Shown: positions 24,956 to 32,632 of the stretch, one piece after another
Position numbering within the stretch: the first letter of the stretch is position 1
Layout of the letters: each line of letters begins with the position of its first letter
DNA from: Prevotella sp.
GTDB taxonomy: Bacteria > Bacteroidota > Bacteroidia > Bacteroidales > Bacteroidaceae
NCBI GenBank assembly: GCA_017557185.1
Contig: JAFZAP010000062.1
Span: 56,511 to 120,510, forward strand
Length of the DNA stretch: 64,000 nt
Direction of reading: 5' to 3'
Notes under the pieces: model-generated
Told to the model about the DNA's origin: nothing
Databases searched by the model: none
What the model saw: the letters and a program-made list of their open reading frames with translations, nothing else
Translations under genes and position numbers: made by a program

Positions 24956-27535
24956 ATGAACAGACATATATTGCTCTTCTTTCTTGCCCTGCTGCTGACA
25001 GTCAGCGCACAGGCACAGAAACGCATCTCACACGAATATAACAATGTGTCGCTCTCCGATGCACTCAACCAACTCGCTGAGCAGCAGACTGACTACGCCA
25101 TCATGTTCCTCTACAACGAACTGGAGGACTTCCGAATCACCACTGCTGTCAACCGCAAAACTCTGCCTGATGCCATCCGGCAGATGATAGGTTTCTATCC
25201 TATACGCATGATTATTGACACGAGCAACCCAGAGGGAAAGAAAATCTTTGTGGAGTGTACTCACAAGACCGACCGACATTTGACGGGAACCGTCATCGAC
25301 GAACAGGGGCAGCCCGTGGCTTACGCCAATATCGCAGTGCTCAATTCCGTCGATTCCATGCTGCTCTGTGGCGGTGTCTCTAACGAAAGTGGCTATTTTG
25401 CTATTCCTTACGAGCAAGAACAAATTCTTGCCCGCATCTCATACGTCGGTTACAAAACCGTCTATCGGCTCTGCAAACAGTCCGAGTTGGGAACTATACG
25501 GATGCAGCCTGACAACTACACCTTGAATGGTGTGGTGGTTCAAGGCGAGCGCCCTAAGGTGAAACTGGAGGGAAACACGCTCATCATGAACGTGGAAGGA
25601 ACCGTGATGGAGCGGATGGGCACAGCCGAAGATGTGCTCTCGCGCGTTCCGATGATTGCTAAGCGGGGCGAAGGTTTTGAAATCTTAGGTAAGGGCGTGC
25701 CTTTGATCTACGTGAACAACCGCAAGTTGACTGACCTGCAAGAGCTGCGGAACATACAGTCGGACAACATCAAGAACGTCGAGGTGATTCAGAACCCGGG
25801 AGCTCGCTATGATGCTTCGGTTAATGCGGTCATCATCATCCGCACTAAGCGGGCAGCAGGCGAAGGTTTGGGTGTGGAGTTGTCATCGTGGTCTCGCGGT
25901 GGGCGCGGCTATGCCAACAACGAGCGCATCAACCTGACCTACAGAACAGGAGGATTGGAATTGTTTGCCAACCTCTTTGGGGCTTACAACAAACGATGGA
26001 GCCGTGATGAATTCGAGCAGACCGTCTTTGTCGACACGGTGTGGACCATCACTAACCGAAATAAAGAGGTTGTTCGCAATCCGTTTTTTGAAGGACGCTT
26101 GGGCTTCAATTACCAAATCAACGATAACCATTCCTTCGGCGGGTTCTACCAGAATACATACGACTACGTGAAGACTCGCAGCGAGTATGATGATGATTTG
26201 CTGGCTGACGGAAAGCCATACGACCACCTACAAAATAGTAGCGTCAAACGCGACAAAAACTCTCCCAACCATCAGGTGAATCTTTACTACACAGGAAAAG
26301 TGGGGAAACTCAGCATCGACTTCAATGCCGATTTTACTTCTCGCAAACAGCGGAGTATCAATCGACAGCTGGAACTTAGCGCCGAGTACGAAGACCGCAA
26401 TGTAAATACTGAGAACCAGACACGCAGTAAACTGTTTGCTGAGAAACTTTTCGTTACCCATCCGCTGTGGAAGGGGCAGATAGAAATCGGTGAAGAATAT
26501 ACCAATACACGTTGGCGCAGCAGATTCGATAATCAGGAGGGATACATTGCCAATAGCAACAACGAGCAGCATGAAAGTAACATCGCACCGTTCATGGAAC
26601 TACGCCAGCATTTGGGACACCTCCAGTTGTCGGCTGGTCTACGTTACGAACATGTGGAATCAGAATACTTTGCCAATGGTCTGCGTCGTGACGAGCAATG
26701 CCGTACCTACGACGGACTTTTCCCCTCTGTAGCCGCATCCACGTCTGTAAAGGATGTTCAATTATCCTTTAGCTATGCCAAACGCACAACTCGACCATCG
26801 TATTGGCAATTGAGTAGCGATGTTATCTATGAAAGCCGCTTGAATCGACAGACTGGCAATCCTTATCTGAAGCCCATCAAATACCATAACCTAAACGCAA
26901 TGGCGATGTGGAAGTGGCTCTATCTGGCTGCGAACTTCTCTCATTGTGTTGATCCTATTCTCTACACGGCGAGCAGTCTGGAAGAAGATTCGAAAGTAAA
27001 CTTCGTCACCTACAAGAACTACGACCACGCCGACTGGATTACTGTCACGCTCGGCGCACAGAAGAATGTTAAGCTGGGCCAAGCCACATGGACGCCACAA
27101 TACAACGTGTCGCTAATGAAGCCGTGGTTCAAATCAACATTCCTTGACGAAGAAAAGAGTTTCAACCATCCTATGTTGGTTTTGCAGTTAGGGAATATCG
27201 TAACCTTACCTCACGACTGGTTGTTGCAAGCTGACTTCAATATGCACACGCATGGCTATCAGCAGAATGCTTGGTTCGACTGTACCAATGCCATACTCTC
27301 GCTCAGCGTAAGCAAGGACTTCTTCAATCGCCGTCTCAACATCAAACTGACAGGCAATGACCTCTTCAATGGCGGAATCAATCGCTTCACGCTATACAGC
27401 AACCGTTTAATGATTAGCAAAATGGAAGACAACGATTCCCGTTGCATCCAGCTCTCCCTGCGCTATCGCTTCAATGTCACTCCGTCGAAATACAAGGGTA
27501 CTGGTGCCGGTAATGCCGAGAAGAATCGACTCTAA
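24956..27535 (+). CDS. STN-bearing outer-membrane beta-barrel (TonB receptor-like) protein
   Basis: The 859-residue protein has a signal peptide (ILLFFLALLLTVSAQA|Q), an STN secretin/TonB short N-terminal domain (about 20-90), a carboxypeptidase-like regulatory domain (about 105-180, LTGTVIDEQGQPVAYANIAV), a plug-like segment (about 200-300) and a C-terminal OMP_b-brl_3 type barrel. The STN domain is the part that contacts FecR-type anti-sigma factors, so the protein would transduce an extracellular signal to the upstream pair. There is no SusD gene next to it, so it is not a standard polysaccharide locus. The ligand is unknown. Confidence 0.85.
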   Translation: MNRHILLFFLALLLTVSAQAQKRISHEYNNVSLSDALNQLAEQQTDYAIMFLYNELEDFRITTAVNRKTLPDAIRQMIGFYPIRMIIDTSNPEGKKIFVECTHKTDRHLTGTVIDEQGQPVAYANIAVLNSVDSMLLCGGVSNESGYFAIPYEQEQILARISYVGYKTVYRLCKQSELGTIRMQPDNYTLNGVVVQGERPKVKLEGNTLIMNVEGTVMERMGTAEDVLSRVPMIAKRGEGFEILGKGVPLIYVNNRKLTDLQELRNIQSDNIKNVEVIQNPGARYDASVNAVIIIRTKRAAGEGLGVELSSWSRGGRGYANNERINLTYRTGGLELFANLFGAYNKRWSRDEFEQTVFVDTVWTITNRNKEVVRNPFFEGRLGFNYQINDNHSFGGFYQNTYDYVKTRSEYDDDLLADGKPYDHLQNSSVKRDKNSPNHQVNLYYTGKVGKLSIDFNADFTSRKQRSINRQLELSAEYEDRNVNTENQTRSKLFAEKLFVTHPLWKGQIEIGEEYTNTRWRSRFDNQEGYIANSNNEQHESNIAPFMELRQHLGHLQLSAGLRYEHVESEYFANGLRRDEQCRTYDGLFPSVAASTSVKDVQLSFSYAKRTTRPSYWQLSSDVIYESRLNRQTGNPYLKPIKYHNLNAMAMWKWLYLAANFSHCVDPILYTASSLEEDSKVNFVTYKNYDHADWITVTLGAQKNVKLGQATWTPQYNVSLMKPWFKSTFLDEEKSFNHPMLVLQLGNIVTLPHDWLLQADFNMHTHGYQQNAWFDCTNAILSLSVSKDFFNRRLNIKLTGNDLFNGGINRFTLYSNRLMISKMEDNDSRCIQLSLRYRFNVTPSKYKGTGAGNAEKNRL

Positions 27536-27745
27536 TCCTCATAAGGTGTTCCTGTGGCAACATGACCTTACCTGCTTCATCATTACAAGGAAAGGAAATA
27601 ACCATGGGACACCTCCCCGTGATTAACATAATATGGAAATGAAACAACAAAGAAAATACAATGATTTAAGTCCATAAGAATGCAGGATGCGCGAAAGAGA
27701 TACACATCTCGAAGATAGTCTGCATATCAAAAAAACTCAAAAACA
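27536..27745. other. Intergenic sequence after the receptor gene
   Basis: No gene or terminator is recognised in these 210 bases. A promoter and a structured RNA follow. Confidence 0.5.
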
Positions 27746-27777
27746 TTTGGTTTTTTGTTTAATCTGCACTATCTTTG
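27746..27777 (+). promoter_or_regulatory. Promoter of the 27.8-kb structured RNA
   Basis: TTTG at 27746-27749 and TATCTTTG at 27770-27777 are 20 bases apart, a strong consensus match. No coding sequence begins for another 230 bases. Confidence 0.8.
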
Positions 27778-27781
27778 CACC

Positions 27782-27971
27782 TCAAACTATAATAGATAGA
27801 GCGACAGCTTTCTGAACGCTTTCAAAATCGTCAAATAAAATTAGTACACAGAAAGACTGCTGTTAGCTCACACCATATGGTGTGGGCTTTAACGGTATCC
27901 ATCTGTGTACGAGGTGTTTGACGATACCCGAAAGCGAGATGTTCTTGCCGTTACTGCCCGCATCTTTTTTT
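27782..27971 (+). ncRNA. Rod-shaped non-coding RNA with its own promoter and U-tract
   Basis: The transcript would fold into a long rod: CGCTTTC 27817-27823 with GAAAGCG 27930-27936, ATCGTCAAA 27827-27835 with TTTGACGAT 27917-27925, GTACACAGA 27844-27852 with TCTGTGTAC 27902-27910, CTGTTA 27860-27865 with TAACGG 27890-27895, and an apical CACACCATATGGTGTG hairpin. After the rod come GAAAGCGAG...TTCTT...CCG and a weak hairpin (GATG/CATC) ending in seven T. Size and rod shape resemble 6S RNA or the Bacteroidales-1 RNA family, but the family is not proven by eye. It could alternatively be an attenuating leader of the gene at 28010. Confidence 0.65.
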
Positions 27972-28009
27972 ATTGAAAGAATATCTATTATATTATTCAC
28001 ATAAATGTT

Positions 28010-28582
28010 ATGAATATAAATGAAAACTATCCTGACAATCAGGAAGGTCAAGGCAGTCAGCCATCACCTGCAGAGATCATCAGGCAGATGATGGATAAAC
28101 TCAGTGAACTGTTGCATGAGCGTCCGAGCAATGGCGGCATCACCATCAACTACTACAACTCTGTGGGGCAGCGCATCGATAGTGTGACCACTCAGAATTT
28201 CTCTTCTGACAAGTGGTTGAAGAAATCGTATCATGAACCCATAGACGGTGTGCATGCTCCCGCTCCTGAAACCATGGTGAGTGCGATTGAAAAGACGTCG
28301 AGCAGCGGACTGTGGTATGCCAGCACATCGTGGGCAGTGGTCTATCGTGTGTATCAGATAAAGGGCTACGAGAAAGGATTCAGCCAGTTCGTGAGGGATG
28401 TTTACACGTGGCCGTTTACTAAAAAACTCCCCTATGAGTGCAATTACGATGCCATACAGAAGCCCATCACGAGCGGCAAACTCTGCGGCATGCCAGAGAG
28501 CTGGCGCGACAATGGGGCGCACGAGCAGATGGTGAAGCTGGGCGTGGCTCTCATGGAAGAATTAGGCAAGAGTGGGCATTAG
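28010..28582 (+). CDS. Hypothetical protein of a mobile-element-like island
   Basis: The 190-residue protein is not recognised. It has a charged N-terminus (PAEIIRQMMDKLSELLHERP), a stretch NYYNSVGQRIDSVTTQNF and a C-terminal part with many aromatic residues (GLWYASTSWAVVYRVYQIKGY). There is no signal peptide or membrane helix, so it is probably cytoplasmic. It is the first gene after the structured RNA. Directly after its stop lies a 21-bp tandem repeat and then a clear terminator. Confidence 0.65.
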   Translation: MNINENYPDNQEGQGSQPSPAEIIRQMMDKLSELLHERPSNGGITINYYNSVGQRIDSVTTQNFSSDKWLKKSYHEPIDGVHAPAPETMVSAIEKTSSSGLWYASTSWAVVYRVYQIKGYEKGFSQFVRDVYTWPFTKKLPYECNYDAIQKPITSGKLCGMPESWRDNGAHEQMVKLGVALMEELGKSGH

Positions 28583-28583
28583 C

Positions 28584-28652
28584 GATTCTGAATGTTCTGA
28601 AAACGATTCTGAATGTTCTAAAAAAGATTCTGAATCTTCTGAAAATGATTCT
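28584..28652 (+). repeat. 21-bp tandem repeat, about 3.3 units
   Basis: Units starting GATTCTGAATGTTCT begin at 28584, 28605, 28626 and 28647. The period is a multiple of three, and two frames stay open through it: one reads a DSECSEN-type heptad and another an ILNVLKT leucine heptad. It lies between the stop of the preceding gene and a terminator. Confidence 0.8.
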
Positions 28653-28654
28653 GA

Positions 28655-28689
28655 GGCTCCGACAATTTTTGTCGGGGCCTTTTCTTTTG
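28655..28689 (+). terminator. Rho-independent terminator
   Basis: A nine-pair stem (GGCTCCGAC 28655-28663 with GTCGGGGCC 28671-28679, one wobble) has a seven-base loop and is followed by TTTTCTTTT. Confidence 0.85.
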
Positions 28690-28755
28690 TTTACTTTTGG
28701 GCATTGTTGCACATGTGCCGTATTAATCTCTAATTAACAACAAAACCAAAAGAAA

Positions 28756-28944
28756 ATGAAAAGAATAACAAACAACCCTGAAGAATGGTGGTGGCTGGCC
28801 ACGCTCAGTGGCGGCCTCCCCCGACCCCTCCAAAAAGAGGGGAGCCAAAAATCCTTGCGATCAACAGTTAGTAACAACCAGCTGCATGCCCCCCTCCCCT
28901 TTGGGAGGGGCTGGGGAAGGGCCTTAATCATCCTCGCGCCATGA
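28756..28944 (+). CDS. Small ORF with repeat-derived middle, uncertain
   Basis: A 62-codon frame starts MKRITNNPEEWWWLATLSGG. From there on, most of it is encoded by two copies of the gene-end palindrome family (28814-28853 and 28891-28910), so only the first 20 residues look protein-like. Its stop overlaps the next small start as ATGA. It may be a remnant of a small island gene invaded by repeats. Confidence 0.3.
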   Translation: MKRITNNPEEWWWLATLSGGLPRPLQKEGSQKSLRSTVSNNQLHAPLPFGRGWGRALIILAP

Positions 28945-29129
28945 GCTGTAACAACTCCCGTTGCTCGAACAGCAACTATCCGCCGATGATGGATAGCGAG
29001 TGGAGAGAGGCCCCATTCAATCAAAACGACTGGGACTGGATCACTTCTCTTGAAACAAAGAAATCTAAAAAACAACTTCAACAACAAAGGACCGCTCGGC
29101 TCTGCCGCTTGCGTAGTATTACGGAGTAA
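28941..29129 (+). CDS. Small hypothetical protein, repeat-derived C-terminus
   Basis: A 62-codon frame begins MSCNNSRCSNSNYPPMMDSE and continues WREAPFNQNDWDW, which resembles short Cys/Asn-rich proteins found in Bacteroidales mobile elements. The last dozen residues (RTARLCRLRSITE) are encoded by the dispersed CTCGGCTCTGCCGC repeat, so the original C-terminus may have been lost. Function is unknown. Confidence 0.4.
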   Translation: MSCNNSRCSNSNYPPMMDSEWREAPFNQNDWDWITSLETKKSKKQLQQQRTARLCRLRSITE

Positions 29130-29143
29130 GAACTCTTTATTAA

Positions 29144-29490
29144 CCGCAGATTACGCAGATTACGCAGATTTCTAAGGAATCAAGGAATCGAGGAATCAAA
29201 TGATGTGGATTTTTAAAGAAACAAATTAGGACAAATTAGAACAAATTAGAAAAAAAAGTTTTTAAAACGGATGAGACGAAAGAAATGGGACATAGGAGGG
29301 CGATTCCGCACGCGGAATCTAACGTTTGACAGAGCCGGCATTGACAAACTCGTTTGTCATGCAGTCTCTATCGAACGTGTGACGATGGTGAGAAACACCA
29401 TCTCCTCCTTTGTCCCATTTCGTTCGTATCATCCGTTTCCTTTGATTCCTATGTTCCTTAGAATCTGCGTAAATCTGTGAAATCTGTGGT
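29144..29490. repeat. Composite inverted-repeat element (outer arms)
   Basis: The left arm (29144-29202) contains CGCAGATT, TCTAAGGAATC and AAGGAATCGAGGAATC. The right arm (29429-29490) is a diverged inverted copy with TTCCTTAGAATCTGCG. They enclose a 152-bp palindromic core and a run of ACAAATTAGA-like decamers (29220-29250). Similar arms flank the second core copy near 61800-62110. Confidence 0.65.
29276..29427 (+). mobile_element. 152-bp nested-palindrome MITE-like element, copy 1
   Basis: The terminal inverted repeats are 24 bp (29276-29299 and 29404-29427; two mismatches). Inside are three further hairpins: GATTCCGC-AC-GCGGAATC, GACAAAC-TC-GTTTGTC and GATGGTG-AGAAA-CACCATC. A second copy of identical length lies inverted at 61916-62067 and is close to 90 percent identical by eye. 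There is no transposase gene. Confidence 0.75.
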
Positions 29491-29505
29491 AAAACAAAAA
29501 AAGAA

Positions 29506-29781
29506 ATGAATATGAATAGACAAACTATTGAGCAGTTTCAGCAGGAATTTCGCCTGCTGCTGCAGACAAACATTGTGACCTTCCACTACAGGAAGAAGAA
29601 CGGACAGCTGCGCAAGGCCGTCGGCACCACATGCCTCGACTTCGTGCCTACTGATATGTTGCCGAAGGGCATTGGCGCACAACGCCCCGAAGGCTATGTG
29701 AACTACTACGATCTGACCGTGCTTGGCTGGCGCACCGTTCGCCTGAAGCACGTAACCTCCTATGAATTATCTGAATTATGA
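29506..29781 (+). CDS. SH3 beta-barrel fold-containing (DUF2693-like) protein
   Basis: The 91-residue protein resembles the small SH3-fold proteins found in Bacteroidales mobile elements: a short helix, then NIVTFHYRKKNGQLRKAVGT and a C-terminal strand ending in TVRLKHVTSYEL. Such proteins are thought to handle nucleic acid or regulate island genes, but no function is established. A start six bases downstream is possible. Its stop overlaps the next gene by four bases (ATGA). Confidence 0.65.
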   Translation: MNMNRQTIEQFQQEFRLLLQTNIVTFHYRKKNGQLRKAVGTTCLDFVPTDMLPKGIGAQRPEGYVNYYDLTVLGWRTVRLKHVTSYELSEL

Positions 29782-30164
29782 AAGCAATACCTTTAGACAC
29801 TAACAACTTCAAAGCTGTGATGAAAGTGGTCTTTCAGCTCATAGAGAATGCCGACCAGCTGGATTTCCCAGCCTACCAGGCACAGCTGATTACCAACATC
29901 TCAAACGTGCTTGCACCCTTCGGCTTTGAATCAACGATGGACCATGAATGGTTGTTTAACAAGCAAGAACCTAGAATTCGTTGTTTTTTCATGTATTGGC
30001 CGTATTATGACGGTCCCGTATCACGCGCACCAAAACAGTCGGTTTCCTGCTTTGCATATTTCTTCTATGGGTTTTTCTCTGCTGCTGAGCACAAGGAATT
30101 GCTTCGCAAAGAGTTCTCGAAGTTCCAACAATCAATTCTTAATTACCTCATGATTCATGGCTGA
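29778..30164 (+). CDS. Hypothetical island protein
   Basis: A 128-residue cytoplasmic protein with no recognised domain. It is helical at both ends and has an aromatic middle (CFFMYWPYYDGPVS). It overlaps the upstream gene by four bases and the downstream HNH gene by eight, so it is translationally coupled to both. Confidence 0.6.
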   Translation: MKAIPLDTNNFKAVMKVVFQLIENADQLDFPAYQAQLITNISNVLAPFGFESTMDHEWLFNKQEPRIRCFFMYWPYYDGPVSRAPKQSVSCFAYFFYGFFSAAEHKELLRKEFSKFQQSILNYLMIHG

Positions 30165-30744
30165 AGAACGTTGGCATCATTGTGAAGTGCCCTACACTCG
30201 CTACGAAGTGAGCGACCAAGGGCGAGTGCGGAATGCGCACACAGGTAGGATATTGAAACCTAAGATGATATATAGTGGTTATCTTGTAGTTTGTTTGAAT
30301 TACAAAGGCGAAAGCAAAATGAAATTTGTCCACCGCCTTGTGGCTCTTGCCTTTGTGCCAGGCTGGCGCGAAGGGCTGGAGGTGAACCACAAGAACGGTG
30401 ACAAGACCGACAACCGAGCCGACAATCTGGAGTGGGTGACACATAGCGAGAATCATCGCCACAGCCGCGATGTGCTGCTGAAAGATGTGAAGCCCGTTGC
30501 CCTGATCGATGACAATGGCCACCTTCGTTACGTCTTCAACAGCGCTGAAGCCTGTAAGAGGGCGATGGGAGGAAGTGTTAGTGCTCATATTTCTACACGC
30601 TGTCGCTTTCATGGCTTCAAGCCTCTCTATATATCTGTGCCGATGTATCGTGAAATCGTGCATCTGGTCAACGTGCATCACTACACGCCCCACGGTGCAT
30701 GGATAGAGGCGAATATAAACATCAATGGCGATGAAAGCAAGTAA
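30157..30744 (+). CDS. NUMOD4-HNH endonuclease
   Basis: The 195-residue protein begins with a NUMOD4-like segment (WHHCEVPYTRYEVSDQGRVR), followed by an HNH_3 nuclease core (FVHRLVALAFVPG, VNHKNGDKTDNRADNLEW) with the catalytic His-Asn-His/Asn pattern, and a C-terminal NUMOD-like part that probably binds DNA. Such proteins are phage- or island-borne endonucleases, sometimes homing. It overlaps both neighbours and so belongs to the island operon. Confidence 0.85.
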   Translation: MAEERWHHCEVPYTRYEVSDQGRVRNAHTGRILKPKMIYSGYLVVCLNYKGESKMKFVHRLVALAFVPGWREGLEVNHKNGDKTDNRADNLEWVTHSENHRHSRDVLLKDVKPVALIDDNGHLRYVFNSAEACKRAMGGSVSAHISTRCRFHGFKPLYISVPMYREIVHLVNVHHYTPHGAWIEANININGDESK

Positions 30745-31483
30745 TTTCATTCTCTATTATTCCCAATGGCCTGCACTGAAGTCACTTTCAGTGCAGGAAC
30801 TTGGTGAACTCCTGCAGGCCATCTTCCGCTATCTAGGCGATGAAGACGAAGAGGAAATTGCCAATTCTCTCAGTGAAAAAGCGCAGGTTGCCTTTCGGTT
30901 CTTATTGGTGCAAATCAAGTATGATAACGAGAAATATGAACAAAAGAAGGTGAAAAACCGCGAACGACAACAGCGGTTTTATGATAAAAACAAAGAACGC
31001 AACCTAACGCAACCTAACGTTTCTAACGCTTACAATAACAGTAACACTAACAATAACAGTAACACTAACAGTAACACTAACAGTAACACTAACAGTAACA
31101 AAAACAAAAACATTAGCAGCAAGGCTGCTATAGATATAAATAATAGTAACGGCGAGGCCGTTAATGAAGCAGTGGCGGCGGCCGATTTTTCTTCTTTTCT
31201 TGAAAGGATGAGAAAAGGCTTCCTGCCTTGGTTCAATAAAACTCTGGACGAACACAACAGCAAGATACCACGCATCAAAATCATCACCGAAGAACGTGCC
31301 AGGCGGATAAAGGTCATCATCGACAGTTATGGGCAGCCAGCCTTCGAGCAGGCCATCCGCATAGCTGCCGGCGCGGATTTCCTCAACGGACGAGGTGTGA
31401 AAAACAAATTCGTGGCTACGCTCGACTGTATCATCGACCCCTCCCATTTCCTCGATGTTTACGAGGGGAAATTCAGCGTGTAA
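30725..31483 (+). CDS. DUF6291-like protein with Asn/Ser/Thr-rich linker
   Basis: The 252-residue protein has an N-terminal domain (about 1-90: FILYYSQWPALKSLSVQELG) like DUF6291 proteins of phages and mobile elements. A low-complexity linker (about 98-135) of Asn, Thr and Ser is encoded by a 12-bp microsatellite. A helical C-terminal domain follows (RIKIITEERARRIKVIIDSY). The architecture resembles replication-organiser proteins of phages, which is only an inference. Start at 30725 or two codons later; it overlaps the HNH gene by 20 bases. Confidence 0.65.
   Translation: MAMKASNFILYYSQWPALKSLSVQELGELLQAIFRYLGDEDEEEIANSLSEKAQVAFRFLLVQIKYDNEKYEQKKVKNRERQQRFYDKNKERNLTQPNVSNAYNNSNTNNNSNTNSNTNSNTNSNKNKNISSKAAIDINNSNGEAVNEAVAAADFSSFLERMRKGFLPWFNKTLDEHNSKIPRIKIITEERARRIKVIIDSYGQPAFEQAIRIAAGADFLNGRGVKNKFVATLDCIIDPSHFLDVYEGKFSV
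31035..31108 (+). repeat. Coding microsatellite, 12-bp unit AACAGTAACACT
   Basis: The unit occurs about five times with one interrupted copy, all in frame, encoding Asn-Ser-Asn-Thr. Two direct repeats of CGCAACCTAA lie just upstream (31000-31019). Confidence 0.8.
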
Positions 31484-31697
31484 CTCAAAACAAAATGTTA
31501 AAGGATGTATATGCGATTTTCTAAAAGCAATGCTTTGAATATACTTTACAAATTGTGGTGGTTAATCTTTCTAAAAACCTTAGTTTTTATGGAGGGAAAA
31601 CGATACGTATTTGGTAAAAATTTTGTAACTTCGCAGTGCAATCCTGAAGAGTGGGATTTGCCTCGTAACATGTTTAATTTAATACCATGAAAACACC

Positions 31698-32144
31698 ATG
31701 TCAGTACGTTACAAACTGTATCAGGACAACCGCGCAGAGTCGACGACTCGCGGAAAGTGGTACGCCCGTGCGGTGTACAACTCCCGCCCCAAGACGCTCC
31801 GTGAGATGGCTCTGGAAATCCAGGAGAACGTCTCCGTGAAGAAGTCCGACGTGATGGCTGTTCTCGATGAGATGGTAGTCGTTCTGAAGAAGTGGATGCA
31901 GGATTCGAACCGCGTCAAGATTGAGGGCTTCGGCTCCTTCAAGATCGGTCTGAAGACCAAGCCTGCCGACACTGCAAAGGACTTCTCCGCCGCCAAGCAC
32001 ATCGTTGGTGCACGTGTCAACTTCCAGCCCGAAGTGACCATCGACGCCAACAAGCAGCGAGTCAAGAACCTCCTGCTCGGCCTCACCGTTGAGGAGACCA
32101 ACCCCAACGATGTCGACAAGGACACCACCCCCAACAACCCTTAA
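31698..32144 (+). CDS. HU/IHF family DNA-binding protein (Bacteroidales histone-like)
   Basis: The 148-residue protein belongs to the histone-like HU-related family of Bacteroidales. It has an N-terminal strand region (SVRYKLYQDNRAESTTRGKW), the helical HU core (LREMALEIQENVSVKKSDVM) and the DNA-binding arm region (VKIEGFGSFKIGLKTKPADT). Proteins of this type often stand before a smalltalk peptide and a cell-wall hydrolase, as here. A hairpin terminator follows 14 bases after the stop. The 200-base AT-rich gap upstream has no clear consensus promoter; TAACTTCG at 31626 is a weak candidate. Confidence 0.85.
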   Translation: MSVRYKLYQDNRAESTTRGKWYARAVYNSRPKTLREMALEIQENVSVKKSDVMAVLDEMVVVLKKWMQDSNRVKIEGFGSFKIGLKTKPADTAKDFSAAKHIVGARVNFQPEVTIDANKQRVKNLLLGLTVEETNPNDVDKDTTPNNP

Positions 32145-32157
32145 TCGTTGGGCAATG

Positions 32158-32198
32158 AGTAGCGGTGCTTAGGGCATAGCTCTCGCACCGCTACTTTT
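32158..32198 (+). terminator. Terminator after the HU gene
   Basis: A perfect 11-bp stem (AGTAGCGGTGC with GCACCGCTACT) with a 16-base loop is followed by a short T run. Confidence 0.7.
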
Positions 32199-32309
32199 AT
32201 GACTTCAGACGCTGGGGGCATTGCTTTGGCGGTATAAAAACAAGGATGTTGCTAATTGTATCATATGCACTAACCGCCTAAAAGCGACGCTCCGACTCTC
32301 TCGAAAAGT

Positions 32310-32350
32310 TGCTTCGGGGGCCTCACCCCAGCCCTCTCCGAAAGGAGAGA
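32310..32350 (+). repeat. Gene-end palindrome family member
   Basis: CTCTCC-GAAA-GGAGAG preceded by GGGGGCCTCACCCCAGC. Same orientation relative to the upstream HU gene as the copies after maeB and radA. The remaining gap up to 32452 holds no gene. Confidence 0.65.
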
Positions 32351-32452
32351 GAGAAAGAAGCCTCTCTACCTATAACCTTTAACCAAACACAGCCCAAGCC
32401 CCTGTTACGGCTTCCACCCTTTTGGGGGGATTAGAGGGGGGCTCCTAATATT

Positions 32453-32632
32453 ATGAAAAAGAAAGAAACCATTAAGTACATCATTCAGCTCATCGTGGCG
32501 ATTCTTACCGCCATCGGTTCGACGCTGTCAGTAACCACCACCGCTTCCGGTGCTCCCGCCGAAGGTGTTGCCCTCTTGGGCGGCACCATCGTCGGCACCG
32601 GCTGGCTTCATCACATCTCAACGCTGGTATGA
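32453..32632 (+). CDS. Smalltalk-type membrane peptide
   Basis: A 59-residue peptide starting MKKKETIKYIIQLIVAILTA, with one hydrophobic helix (about 7-28) and a second apolar stretch. It resembles the so-called smalltalk proteins of Bacteroidales, which sit between HU-like and cell-wall hydrolase genes; the function is unknown, and a holin-like role would be a guess. The stop overlaps the M15 peptidase start as ATGA. Confidence 0.65.
   Translation: MKKKETIKYIIQLIVAILTAIGSTLSVTTTASGAPAEGVALLGGTIVGTGWLHHISTLV

Noticed and set aside
31505-31690. 61-codon frame before the HU gene
   Set aside because: AT-rich with Trp/Leu/Phe bias, no family resemblance and it ends in the presumed leader of the HU gene; not supported.
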